From positions 32,495,613 through 32,559,612 of the forward strand of contig OZ010580.1 of the NCBI GenBank assembly GCA_963932145.1: a stretch of 64,000 nucleotides of DNA, read 5' to 3'. Of this stretch, positions 44,460 through 55,204 are shown piece after piece. The notes under the pieces are model-generated. The model was not told where the DNA came from. It was given only the letters and a program-made list of their open reading frames with translations, and did no database searches. Position numbers and translations under genes: made by a program. Numbering within the stretch: position 1 is the first letter of the stretch; each line of letters starts with the position of its first letter. The stretch is from Acanthosepion lycidas. Taxonomy: Eukaryota; Mollusca; Cephalopoda; Sepiida; Sepiidae.

Positions 44460-45010
44460 TTGCTGCCTCCTGATTTCCAGCTTGTTGGAGTCCCCCTCTG
44501 CAGTTCTGTTTTTAAAAACTCTGGAGAACCTTCCAACCCCTCTAACTATCACCCTATTAGTCTCCTACCAGTATTAGAGGCTTTTAATAAATGCTGATGT
44601 GGTTAATCATCTCTCATGATCTATACTCTAACAAACATTAGGGCTTCTGCTCTGCCCGGTCTACTGCTGATGTGTTTATGGCCATCACTGAATATGTAAA
44701 TCAAGCTCTTGATAATAACAGTAAAGTTCAAGCTGTAGCTCTAGATATCTCCAAAGTATTTGACAGGGTTTGGCATGCATGTCTTCTACGCAAGATTCAA
44801 GGCTACAGTATTACAAGATGATTGTTTGATTTAATCCAATCATTCCTATCAAATCAGGAAATGAAGGCCATTCAGAATGTGCTTACTTCCAGATCCTTTC
44901 ACATGAACATGAGTGTTCCCCAAGGCTCTATCCTGGGTCCTGTGCTATTAATGATCTTCCTGATGTCATCAGTTCCTATGTAGGCATTTATGCAGATGAC
45001 ACTACCATTT
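44460..45010 (+). pseudogene. Jockey/CR1-type LINE, 5' part of split copy (family A)
   Basis: NSGEPSNPSNYHPISLLPVLEAF-like (fingers), ISPKYLTGFGM for the A motif region (SKAFDRVWH in relatives), and the B motif and INDLPDVISS region in mixed frames up to GCAGATGACACTACCATTT. The sequence resumes at 47847. Many frameshifts. Confidence 0.8.
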
Positions 45011-45012
45011 TT

Positions 45013-45179
45013 TGTGATGTCAACAAACACTTGTTGCTACTGTTGTGATATCAATGAATACTCATTGTCACTTTTGTAATGCTCATCGTAGTAGAGTCTT
45101 TGTAATCACAGATACAACTATAGTACGCCGTTGAACAATACTGGTGTCAGATGCCTTCAAATAGCACTCACACTAATAG
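45013..45179 (-). repeat. Gypsy K 3' LTR, truncated
   Basis: Matches the first 165 bp (plus-strand order) of the right LTR, from TGTGATGTCAACAAACACT to CACACTAATAG, then is cut directly into pol sequence. The 5' part of this LTR is lost with the deletion. Confidence 0.85.
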
Positions 45180-45184
45180 AATCT

Positions 45185-45900
45185 GGTCATCTACCATTTT
45201 CAGTCTGGACATAATTTGCATTTTCCTTCACTAATCTTAAACCCATATTCCTTAATTTTCTTAAATACTTTTTTTGCATCTTCTGCATGTTACTCTCGGG
45301 TTTTACTTTTAATAAGTATGTCATCCAAATAAGCTTGATCACAATCCAAACCAGCAAGCATGGTATCTATAACCTGTTGGAATATGCTTGGTGCTACCTT
45401 TATACCAAAAGGAAGTTGGTTAAATTTGTATAATCCTCTATGAGTCTTAATTGTTAATAGTTTTGAGCAGTCTTCAACCACTAGTACTTGTAGTACTAGT
45501 AATAAGTGTCTGACAGGTCCAATTTACAAAAAATTTACCTTTATACAATTTGGCAAAGATTTCCTCTGGACTTGGTAACAAGTAATATAGTTTTAAAGTT
45601 TTATTTAACCCTGAAAAATCAGCACATACACAGTTTTTATGTCTTTTTTAATGTAGACTGTTGGTGATGCCCGTTCAGAATAGTCTATTTTTGAGATCAC
45701 ACCTAATTTTTTTAGTCTGGCCAATTTATTATTAATTGGATCTAAGGCTGCAAAAGGTACACTCTTTTTTTGCTTAAATGTCAGTGTTACATTCACTTTT
45801 AACTCAAACTTAGCTTTAACTTTCATGCATGTCCCTAGCCCTTCTGAGAAAACATCTGGAAAACTCTTTTTCTTTTTTCAATTGCCATATTAGAACTGGT
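45185..45900 (-). pseudogene. Gypsy K reverse transcriptase, partial
   Basis: Minus strand: FKQKKSVPFAALDPINNKLA, KKLGVISKIDYSERASPTVY, a gap with shifted frame near the A motif, then HRGLYKFNQLPFGIKVAPSI and DQAYLDDILIKSKTRE carrying the YxDD catalytic pair. The text ends soon after (a KVFKKIKEYGFK-like segment) at the deletion point near 45185. Confidence 0.88.
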
Positions 45901-45989
45901 TGTAACAACATTTATCTTGTTACAAAAAGAGTTAATTGAAAAGTCCCAAAGATTAAACAATGCAATCCAGTTTGTTTCAAACAAATTAG

Positions 45990-46215
45990 CAGTATTCTTT
46001 AATACAAACACCATTATGCTTTTTTGGTTTTTCCAACAAAAGAAACATTATAGCTGAATTCACTCAGAATGTTCAATTTCTTTCCTGAAACTCCATGTGC
46101 AACTTAATCAAAGCCAATAAAACCAGGTTTATCTATTTTTATCCATGTCTGTTCATTTATGATAGTGATATCAAATCCTGTATCCAGTTGCAATTTTATT
46201 TTTACATCATTAATT
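45990..46215 (-). pseudogene. Gypsy K protease region
   Basis: Minus strand reads KLQLDTGFDITIINEQTWI, the catalytic DTG of an aspartic protease with its following strand. Later residues are broken by stops. Confidence 0.75.
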
Positions 46216-47333
46216 TGTACAAAAAACAAATTTCCTCTTTTGAGATGTCTTGCTATTTTCCTTTTTAGGCTTCTCATCGTTACTCGATGTATTTATCATG
46301 TACACACATTTTTTTTTTCTCCTTTTTTTGTATCTGCAACAAGTACTTTTGTGCCCTAATCTCCCACATTCATAACATTTTTTGTTCTTGAAAAAACAAT
46401 CACTTTTAAAATGCTTACCTCCACAATCATGACAAGTATGAGGTATCAAGTGAGATTTATCGTCCTTTTTTCCTGTTCTATTAGAAGTTGAAAAACGTTT
46501 GTAGTTTTTTCTTAGATGGTCAGACACTATGTACTTGTGAATTGTCTTTTTACTCAATCCTTGCGGCATCGAGTTTCAAATTTACAATACGTTGACATTC
46601 ATCTGCTATTTTCTGGAAAGTTAATTTGGAATTCATTTCTAATTCAGCAAGTATCCTGGATCTTATTTCTCACATCTTTATTAGAAGTTAAACCCTTTAT
46701 GAATATCAGGCATTTAAATAAATCAGAAGTTAATTTATTTAACTTGAACTTTTCCCATTCTCAATTCATGACTCCTGCATAAGTGACAAAATCTTCATCG
46801 TCGGACTTTACTAAGTTAAAACACTGACATTGTGTATTAAATAATGAGCTCCTCTCACCAAAAATTTTTGATAGAATTAGAACAGTCTCATTAAAATTTA
46901 TCTCTGCTGGGTTTTTTTTGGAAAAATATAATTCACATATCTTTCTTGTCCAGCAGGGGACAATTTCCTTAATAATAAACAAACTTTCTTTTCATCATTC
47001 CATTGCGAACAATTCCATTTGAAGATCCCTTCATATCTTCTATAATAAGCTGGAAAAGTTATCCCCTTGTTTGGATTGTACACAAATTCACCGATTGAAT
47101 TAGCAACAGCATCTGGAGTGAATCAATCTGAAGTTTTTCCTTCCATGGTTTTGGTAAACAACTTAAAAAACTTCTGCTGTTGTCATTGCAATTGTAATTG
47201 CTGTTCGTGTTGTTGTTTTTGTTACTGGAAATGTTGTTATTGTTATATTTTTTTTTTGCTGCAACTGTTGTTCTTATTGTTACTTCTGTAGCAACAACAT
47301 TTTAACCAATATGATAGCTTTTAATTCTTCCAT
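46210..47333 (-). pseudogene. Gypsy K Gag with two zinc knuckles
   Basis: The ATG at 47333 (MEELKAIILV) is followed by a glutamine-type repeat (47150-47300) with stops. From 47083: YNPNKGITFPAYYRRYEGIF, KKVCLLLRKLSPAGQERYVN. From 46982 in another frame: ILSKIFGERSSLFNTQCQCF, DEDFVTYAGV. The nucleocapsid (46210-46569) shows two CCHC knuckles, CHDCGGKHFKSDC and CYECGRLGHKSTC. Confidence 0.88.
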
Positions 47334-47413
47334 TTCGTTGTACTCTGCTGAATGAATCCTCATGTAAGTTCAAGGAATTCTCATGAATCCTTGCGAATCC
47401 TTGTCACCACTTC

Positions 47414-47846
47414 TGTAATGTCAACAAACACTCATTGCCACTTTTGTGTTATCAATGAATACTCATCACTTTTGTAAAGCTCATTGTGGTAGAGACTTTG
47501 TAATCACATACACAACTATAGTATGCCATTGAACAATACTGGTGTCAGACACCTTCGAATACCACTCACACTAATAGTACTTGCTCGATAATACTCGCTC
47601 AACAAGTAGCAACCGAATGGTAATCTGTGTTGTGATCAGTTATAGAGAATAGCATAAAGAGAATCGTGAACCGTATAGTAATAGAGGATAGAGTAGAAAT
47701 AACAATCAATTAGACGTCACATGACTTCCTACCTATGCATTTCCTCTATGGTCATGTGATCCACTTAATTCAATAATAGGATTTGCTCACTGGCGATCTA
47801 TGTTCAAACTCAAATGTCAGCAGTGACATTTTATTCCTATATAACA
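47414..47846 (-). repeat. Gypsy K 5' LTR
   Basis: 433 bp with TG...CA ends. On the minus strand it is followed by GAAG and TGGTGACAAGGATTCG, a likely tRNA primer binding site related to the site at about 16174. Confidence 0.85.
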
Positions 47847-48750
47847 CATTTACTCCTGTCTCAAATAGCAAATCCATCAGTGCTGACAAAGTTAACCTGG
47901 TTGCTGCTCTTGAAAAGGACATCCAATCAGTGGTTAATTGTGGCAGGGAATGGCTTATAAATTTTAATGCCTCCAAAACAAAACTGCTCTCATTTAACCA
48001 CCATAAAGAAAATTCCCTGTCTACCATCAGCATGACTGATGCTCATCTTTTGTAGAGTTTCTCATTGTGCCTTCTTGGCCTCACATTTTTAGGTGATTTG
48101 AAGTGGAATAACTATATTTGATTAATAGATGCATCTACTTCAAGGAAAGTTGATTCATTGTGTTGTGCCAGAATGTTTTTCTTGTCAGAGTCCATCTTAC
48201 ACATTTCCAAATCTACCATTCAGCTGTGCAATGAATACTGGTGTTCCTGCTATTCATCTTGAGATTTTTGGCAATATCCAAAAAAAGATCTACAATGTAA
48301 TAGATCCTGCCTTGGCATCTCGACTTTAGTCACTTTCTCACTGATGTGATGTAGCTTCCGTCTGTCTTTTCTATAGATATTTTCAAAGCAACTGCTCTGA
48401 CAAGCTTTTTTCCCTGACTATATGAATTTAAGTGTGCTACTAGACTGTCATCTAGGTCCCACCCCTTTTACTGTTGAAATAGTTAAATGTAACCGCCACT
48501 TCTACTCTAACAGTTTCTTTTCTCACACTTTCTGACATTGGAAATCCCTCTCATTTACTTGGTTCCATGAAACATACAACCTTCAAAAGTTTAAATGCAA
48601 TCACCATCTTCTTTCATCTTGAATCCACTTATCTTTTATCCTTTCCTCAATTGCCCCTATACCTAGTCTTTTCTCTCACTTCACTCTCGTTAACCCTCTG
48701 TGTACTAGTGGCATTCCTGCCTTGCTTGGAGCGAATTGATTAAAAAAATA
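47847..48750 (+). pseudogene. Jockey/CR1-type LINE, 3' part of split copy (family A)
   Basis: Continues the copy at 44460-45010: TTTACTCCTGTCTCAAATAG, then NLVAALEKDIQSVVNCGREWLINFNASKTKLLSFNHHKE (47868-48010), shifted blocks, and the 3' end CTTGCTTGGAGCGAATTGAT followed by A-rich sequence at 48750. Confidence 0.85.
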
Positions 48751-48753
48751 AAA

Positions 48754-48771
48754 TTATATATATATATATAT

Positions 48772-48812
<41 letters not shown>

Positions 48813-48932
48813 CATTATATATATACACACATATATATATATATACATACATTATATATATACACATACATTATATATATATATATATATACATACATTA
48901 TATATATACACATACATTATATATATATATAA
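48754..48932. repeat. (TA)n array with ACATACATTA interruptions
   Basis: TA runs are broken by ACACAC and ACATACATTA units in a loose periodic order. Confidence 0.92.
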
Positions 48933-48944
48933 AGAAATATAGTC

Positions 48945-49138
48945 TTAAGGTGTGCTATATTTATGGAATAAAGTGCTCAATATCAGAGATAGAGCATGTG
49001 TAAATATAAAAGTGAACATAGAAGTCAACACTTAGAGGCGACAGTCTGTTTCATGCTATATGCAATTGTCAGGCCTGACGATTGCATATAGTATGAAACA
49101 GACTGTCCCCTCTAAGTGTTGACTTCTATGTTCACTTT
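48945..49138. repeat. Foldback element B, copy 2
   Basis: Tail (48945-49011, complement of the 41003-41068 tail) and then a 124-bp palindrome (49012-49135) with GACAGTCTGTTTCATGCTAT and GGCCTGACG at its centre. Arms pair with only a few mismatches. A TA run follows. Confidence 0.87.
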
Positions 49139-49214
49139 TATATATATATATATATATATAAAGTTAATGGTCAGAGTTGAATCAGACCAAGAAACAGTAG
49201 TACTGAAAGTGCTC

Positions 49215-49385
49215 AATACACATGTGATAAAAAAATAAAATAAAAATAACATGTACAGCTTTTACTTTAAAAATTAAGACATCAGTTGAATCCACTACCT
49301 TGGTTTCAACCTCAGGGTATCCTCAGGCAGTTTTTTTTTCAATTAGCCTCCCAACGCTTTATTTTTAAAAACTAAAGAACGCTAT
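49215..49385. repeat. Foldback C, left arm only
   Basis: ACACATGTGATAAAAAAATA, AAATTAAGACATCAGTTGAA and GGGTATCCTCAGGCAG match 22388-22560. The right arm is absent. Confidence 0.65.
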
Positions 49386-51465
49386 ATTATTTTTAATAAA
49401 TAAACAAATGATGTTGGGTTTGATATAAAAGGCGGAGGAAGATGTGAAAAAGGGAGGAGGAGACGGAGAAGAAAAGGGGGAAGAGATGAAAAGCAAGGGT
49501 ATTACAAATGTATCGGGGGGGGAGTAATTGAAATATATATATGTATGTATGAATTCACATTTCCCTTAAGGAACTGTTCTCATGAATCAATGAAAAAGAC
49601 TCTCTAACATCTTACATCTCCCTAACCATAGTTCTCATTTAAGTTTCATTTAAATATACATGGAAACCTACTAAATTCTATACACAACATACTTGTAGAA
49701 AATACAATAGCCTCATCCACATGTAAAAAGATTAAAAAATAAAATTAAAGGAAGCACTAATAATAAAAAGAAAAAGCCAAAACTTAATAACATCAACTAT
49801 GAACATGATCACAATGTGCTGACCATGTTTGACAAATAAAAAAAGACAAAACATTCCTATCACTCTGGAAACATAAAAAAATCTACACATTCAGTTAAAA
49901 ATAAAAAACATCCTTGATAATAGCTAATAGAATAGCTGAAATTGCTTTGATATATAAAACATTTGGACGATTTTCACACACTTTATGTCCAGAAAAGATA
50001 ACACTTATATGGAACAATACAATTTCTCACACATCCTTACCTTAAGAGATACTTTTCCTTTTAAGTCAATTTGATTACCAGAGTTTCCTAGGAATTTTGT
50101 CAACAGTCCATCTTTGAATCAAAATTGCTAGAGTTTTCTGGATTCCTCTCTCTTGCCAGCCTTTGAACTAACAAACATAAAATTTTGTTAATGATTTAAA
50201 AGTAGAGTCCTTTGAAAAACTGACCACCAATCCAGCTTTTGGGTGGTCTACTTTTCCCATGAACACAAGTGGATAGATAAGTGGGGTGGGTTCCCAGCCA
50301 GTATCAATATAAGCAGAGAAAGGCAGGAAGTCAGCAGTAGGTGACCAGTGGCCAGTGAGGAAGGGACCAGCAAGAAGTGAAAAGTCAGCAGTCACCTAGA
50401 TGGTCAGTGAATGTAAGGGTCTTCTTTCTGTTCTTTGTTAGGAAGATAGCAGTCCACTTCGATGAAGCTGAAAGAAGATATAGAGGGCTAAGTGAGAAAT
50501 CATATTGTTGCTATTCTCCAACAAGTATCTTGGAAAGCAATTGTCATTATTAGTTGAATTCGATCATGGCCAAGGAGACTAACCTGTGAATATAGCGAGT
50601 CAGGTGTATATGCAAACACCGCCAACCTTGGATGCCATCACAGGTTGTGCAGTGAGAATGAGCAGAGTATCACGTCACATATATGAACACTAGAAAAAAC
50701 TAAATAAAATGCATAATTGCAGTATCTTGTCAGTCATCTTTAATGAAATATGCATAAAAGAGGGATTGCTGCCCAAATGTACAGTGGAAATACTTTTTGG
50801 CTGAGGCAGTTATGTACTAGCATTAGTAGTTGCTGAGCAAGTCTGAGTAAAAGTCAGGATTTGAAATGCCAATCTTCAAGGTTGCAGACATTTCCCATTT
50901 GATAGACAAATATTACTTAATATACTAACTCTTATCTCTATTTGTCTCTATTTCACCCTGACTAGACTAATCGAAGCTGAAGCTCTGTATATACCAATAA
51001 AAAAGTCAACTGATTGAATAAGTATTGTAAATATGAACAGCAGTAATATTCTAGGCATCCACAAGGAATTGCCTGAATTTTGTTTGATCCAATGTTTTAA
51101 TCAATGTGTGTGTGAGAGAGATTTTCTTTGGATTAATTTCCTTGTTTTTGTTGTGCATTCATATTCTGTTCAGACAGAGCCATTAAGCGAACTGAGCATC
51201 AACATAAGCAGTATGAAGATAACATGAATCAAGAGAGTGCAAGCAATGAATCTGGAATCCTATAGATGCAGTAGCTCAAAAAACAGTCATAAAGTGTATC
51301 AGTTGGAAGAAGACATAAAAAGCAGATGTGACATTTGGTCAGGTGGGGAATGTGTATGCACCCCCCAAAGTAAGATTCATTAACATTATAGAACATAAAC
51401 ATGTGAGTAAGAATTTAAATTTTGGGGAGGAAAATTATATGAATATTAGTCCAAAGAAAACAATA
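49386..51465. other. Unassigned; moderately GC-richer at 50.2-50.7 kb
   Basis: 49430-49530 is purine-rich (GGAGGAGGAGACGG type). 50210-50680 is richer in GC and has AATATAAGCAGAG followed by AGTCAGCAG twice about 60 bp apart; it may be a promoter-bearing repeat such as a solo LTR, but I found no ends. 50725-50790 shares ATCTTTAATGAAA...TATAAAAG and GGATTGCT with 53555-53600. Confidence 0.35.
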
Positions 51466-52334
51466 TACAGAGTGCGAAGTAATATATTGTCACCAGTTTG
51501 TATTTTTAATTTCATGCATGCACATTGTTTTTGATTTTGTCGACTGCACAATATAGTAGAGTCAGTTGGGCACTATCTGTGAGAAAAAGAGCACCATGAC
51601 ACAATTGATTCTGCCAGAAATTTGGAAATGGCATGCTGTACTGGATGGCATTCAATACAAGCAATTTAGTGAGTTTTGGTGTCAATCTGAGGACAGTGCA
51701 GAGGATTCAGAAAGAGTTGGATGAGTCTAATGATGATTACAAAGGTATGGCAGCTTAGAAAACTCACTCTGATAAGAAAAGAACTCCTGAATTTGTTGGT
51801 GAGGGCCTCAGACTCAACACAGAGGTCTACATCAAGTGCCTTGAGGAGGCAGTGCTGCCCTGGGTCAAGAGGGTGGTGGCTAGAAGACCCTATGTCTGGC
51901 AAAAGGACTTTGCACCATGCCACACAAGCAGGAGAACCCAATCATGACTGTGAGATAATTTCTGCAACCTCATCACCCCTTACCCCTTACATCTGGCCAT
52001 CTAACTCCTCGGACTCTGCTTGATTATTATGTGTGGGGTGCAATTGAGCGAGAAACCAACAAAACTCCTTGTAACACCAAGATGAACTGAAGACAAGGAT
52101 TATAGCAGCATTTACCAACTTAAACAAGGAGACCATCCAGAAGAGTTGCAGGAGATGCTGATGTCGTCTGGAGGCCATGGTTGAAGCAAATGGCAATTTT
52201 ATTGAATAAATTTACTCTTTAGTATTTCAAGATTTGTATAATTTTAGTAAATATGTCTGTTAAAATATTTGAGTTGTCAGTGTTATTTTCATTTTCGTGT
52301 GACTTAATTGACAATTTATCCATCGCATCATGTA
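51466..52334 (+). mobile_element. Mariner-like element, DD37D type
   Basis: Ends TACAGAGTGCGAAGTAATAT (left) and the complement of AATTTATCCATCGCATCATG plus TA (right), alike to 19884-20642. Transposase remains: a helix-turn-helix part in decayed form, then VKRVVARRPYVWQKDFAPCH (second catalytic Asp region, family QDSAPCHT) in one frame, and LLDYYVWGAIERETNKTPCN with the last Asp in another. Several stops and an internal deletion bring it to 869 bp. Confidence 0.82.
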
Positions 52335-52515
52335 TAATGACACACAAGGAATATTGCACTCTCTGTATTTTATTACTTTGCAAGACCCCAAGTAATAAAC
52401 CAGTACTCCACCTGGAAGCAAGTGCATATAATGTCTTGACATAAAAATTGTTTACTCTTGCTCAACCCTTTCCAAAATGAATATATTTCTAAATATTGCC
52501 AGTTTTTAGGTAACT

Positions 52516-52604
<89 letters not shown>

Positions 52605-52606
52605 CT
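52516..52606. repeat. (TA)n(TG)n microsatellite
   Basis: A TA run of about 55 bp, then a TG run of about 28 bp. Confidence 0.95.
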
Positions 52607-52617
52607 GATTAAATATA

Positions 52618-53062
52618 TTACAAACATTATATCTGCTTATTTTTAGCACAATCCTTCCTTATTCATCAATATTATCCATATATTACAATCAAATGAGACA
52701 AGAAATGCACTCTAACAGTGAAAATCACTTTTATTTCCAAAGTACTTTCCATCTCTTTCTGAGATCATTATCAGGGGTGCAACTGGTAAGGTAAAAACTG
52801 CATTTAAATACAAAAAAAAAAAAAATTCAGTAATGAATGGCTACACATAATTTTTGCCTTACCAGTTGCACCCCTAAGAATCTCAAAAAGACATGTATTT
52901 TATGTTGTCTATCAGTTTGCAGAAAGGGGACTTTTTTTTTTAATGAGCTTTCTTGAACGTGCAGGTTGGTAGACAAAATAAAATAACATTTAATATAAAT
53001 GAAGCGTCTACTCAAATATGAATATCCACTAAATACACACACACACCAGTACACACACGCAC

Positions 53063-53100
<38 letters not shown>

Positions 53101-53360
53101 AAGCAAATTCTCTTTTAGGCATGTCTGATTAAAAAAAATTACAAATATTATGTCTGCTTATTTTTAGCATAATCCTTTCATAATCACAAATATTTTTCTG
53201 TGCATTACAATCAAATGAGGCCACAAATGCACTGTAACAATGAAGATCACTTTTATTTTCCAATGTCCCCTTTCGGTAAACTGGTAGACAAAATAAAATA
53301 CTGTTTAAAATAAACAGAGTGCCCGTTCAAATATGGATATCCACTACAAATAATATTTAA
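52618..53360. repeat. Duplicated module enclosing foldback F
   Basis: 52618-52740 and 53135-53275 share TTATTTTTAGCA, AATCAAATGAG and ATCACTTTTATTT in order. 52914-53035 and 53262-53350 share TGGTAGACAAAATAAAATA and TCAAATATG-ATATCCACT. Between the first blocks, 52754-52890 is a foldback with GGGGTGCAACTGGTAAGG against CCTTACCAGTTGCACCCC. A (TA)n run is at 53063-53098. The second shared block resembles the outer arm of the tRNA-core element in outline (GTTTA..ATAAACAGAG), which may be chance. Confidence 0.65.
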
Positions 53361-55204
53361 AAGACAATATATAATCTACATTAATGACAACTGATAAGGT
53401 ACCAAGATTAAACTTTTTATTTAATTTTCCTTGTGTTTGTATAAATGATTTCTTTTCTGGACATAAAATGTGTAAAAAAATCGTCCAAATGCTCTATATA
53501 CCCAAACACTTTTGGCTATTCCATTATCAAGGATGATTTTTTTAATTTTTTGTCAGTTGTCTTTAATGAAACTTGTATAAAAGAAGGATTGCTTCACAAA
53601 TACACAATTGTGTATGTGTGTGTGTATTACTTCCATGCTTAAAAATATTTTTTAACAGATTTTTGCTTTTTTGAATTTAAGCAAATACAAACAAAACCTT
53701 TTATTTAGAAAGATATAATGATGTTTTATAAGGATAATTGCCAGTTTTTTATAAGCACAAATAGGTTTTCAACAAATAGCTGCAAGAATTCAGATATAAT
53801 TTGTCATATGTAGAAAGAGGCAGTCGTCTAGACTCAGTTGGTATTTTCTAAACTCACTAACCTATTAATCTGACTCTTATTTTAATGTGGGACTTGTGTT
53901 TAATTAAGGAAAAATTGATTTCTTGGCTTTAAAAAAAGAAAAGAAGTTTGCATTTGTTTTCTTGCCTGAATTAATCAAGGGACTCCAGACTTTATTTTTG
54001 TTCTGTTTTGTTTTAAACAGAGTCGTAAACAAAATAATTAGTATCAGTCTCGCCTCCATGCAAATCATTAGAAAGATAACTTTTTGGCACAGGTTATCAT
54101 TTTGCTGATTAAAATTAAGAAGTAAAAATTGAAAAAGGAATTTTTTTTAAATCTCCACCCCAACAAATATAGCAATATTAATAAAAACAATATATTAAAA
54201 ACATGAAAATATTTTGAAAATTTGCATTATAAAGTTTTCATTTTTCATTCTATGTTTTCTTTTTTGAATTTGCTACTAAATTTAAAAATTCATGCTTGCC
54301 CCTTATTTTTCTTCTAGGTTTGTGACTAAACAAACATTTTCCCACTTTGAACCAAATTCTTAAAAATTCCCCTTCACTCTTTTATTATTCTTTCTTTCTT
54401 TCTTTTAAACAGAAACCATCTTCTCTCCAAAAACAAGTGTTTTTGTCCTATTTTTATTTCTTGGTATTTTTAAAAACTGGAAACGTTTTTGCCTTCTTCC
54501 CATAGGAATTCTTTGATGACCATCCTCCTATAGTATTAATGGTATATCGTATAAAAGTAATTTTGAAAGATACACTTGAAGATAATCAATAATTTTTCGA
54601 CAGGCAAGAGTTGTATGATTGATTTGCTATAATTTCAACATTCATTTACATTATCTGGAGAATAAACTAAATGAACTTAAAATATTAACAAAATCCATAA
54701 AATATCGTCTGTTAATCAAATACTGATAAGGCACAAGTCTAATTTTGGATTAATTTTTTATCATTACTCTTAGATTGGCAGAATTTTATATTAATATAAG
54801 CATATTACCCATCAAAAATAAAATATTACCCATGTGAATTGGCATTTCTGTGGAGAACCAGGGCATATGTGCATTTTGTCTAGGATCAACAAGTCACTCC
54901 CATAGCCCTACTAGCCAGGATCAGATTGTACACTCCACAGGCTTTGGCATTGGGATCAAAGTGTAGTATCTGTCCTCTTTCTCATAAAATTATGAGGTAA
55001 GCCAGAATGAAAAATGGGCAGCAGCACTTCCCATATTACACCGAAGAGAGAAGGTTGGTGGATATCAACACCGGTGTGACAGTGATCATAGGGAAGGGGC
55101 AATTTGAAGCTTTGTCCTCTATATACACATATAGGCATCCTACATTAAAATAAACTTATGTCACATATTATCACTATGAGGAGGGCAAGTAAATACCAGA
55201 TCGG
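53361..55204. other. Unassigned DNA
   Basis: AT-rich to 54840; 54840-55204 is less AT-rich and holds CATTTCTGTGGAGAACC, which could be a decayed zinc-knuckle codon run of a LINE ORF1, not confirmable. No gene is called. Confidence 0.35.

Larger units (their letters stand above)
45013..47846 (-). mobile_element. Gypsy element (family K), nested in a LINE
   Basis: Both LTR outer ends are present: TGTGATGTCAAC at the left and TATATAACA at the right. CATTT of the LINE is found at both borders (45006-45010 and 47847-47851), a target duplication, with two extra T at the left. The internal order on the minus strand is gag, protease, reverse transcriptase. RNase H, integrase and most of the 3' LTR are deleted. 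Same family as the gag fragment at 16165-17100. Confidence 0.88.

Noticed and set aside
50210..50680. Solo LTR or host promoter
   Set aside because: TATA-like AATATAAGCAGAG and higher GC were noted, but no TG...CA ends, second copy or coding partner could be found.
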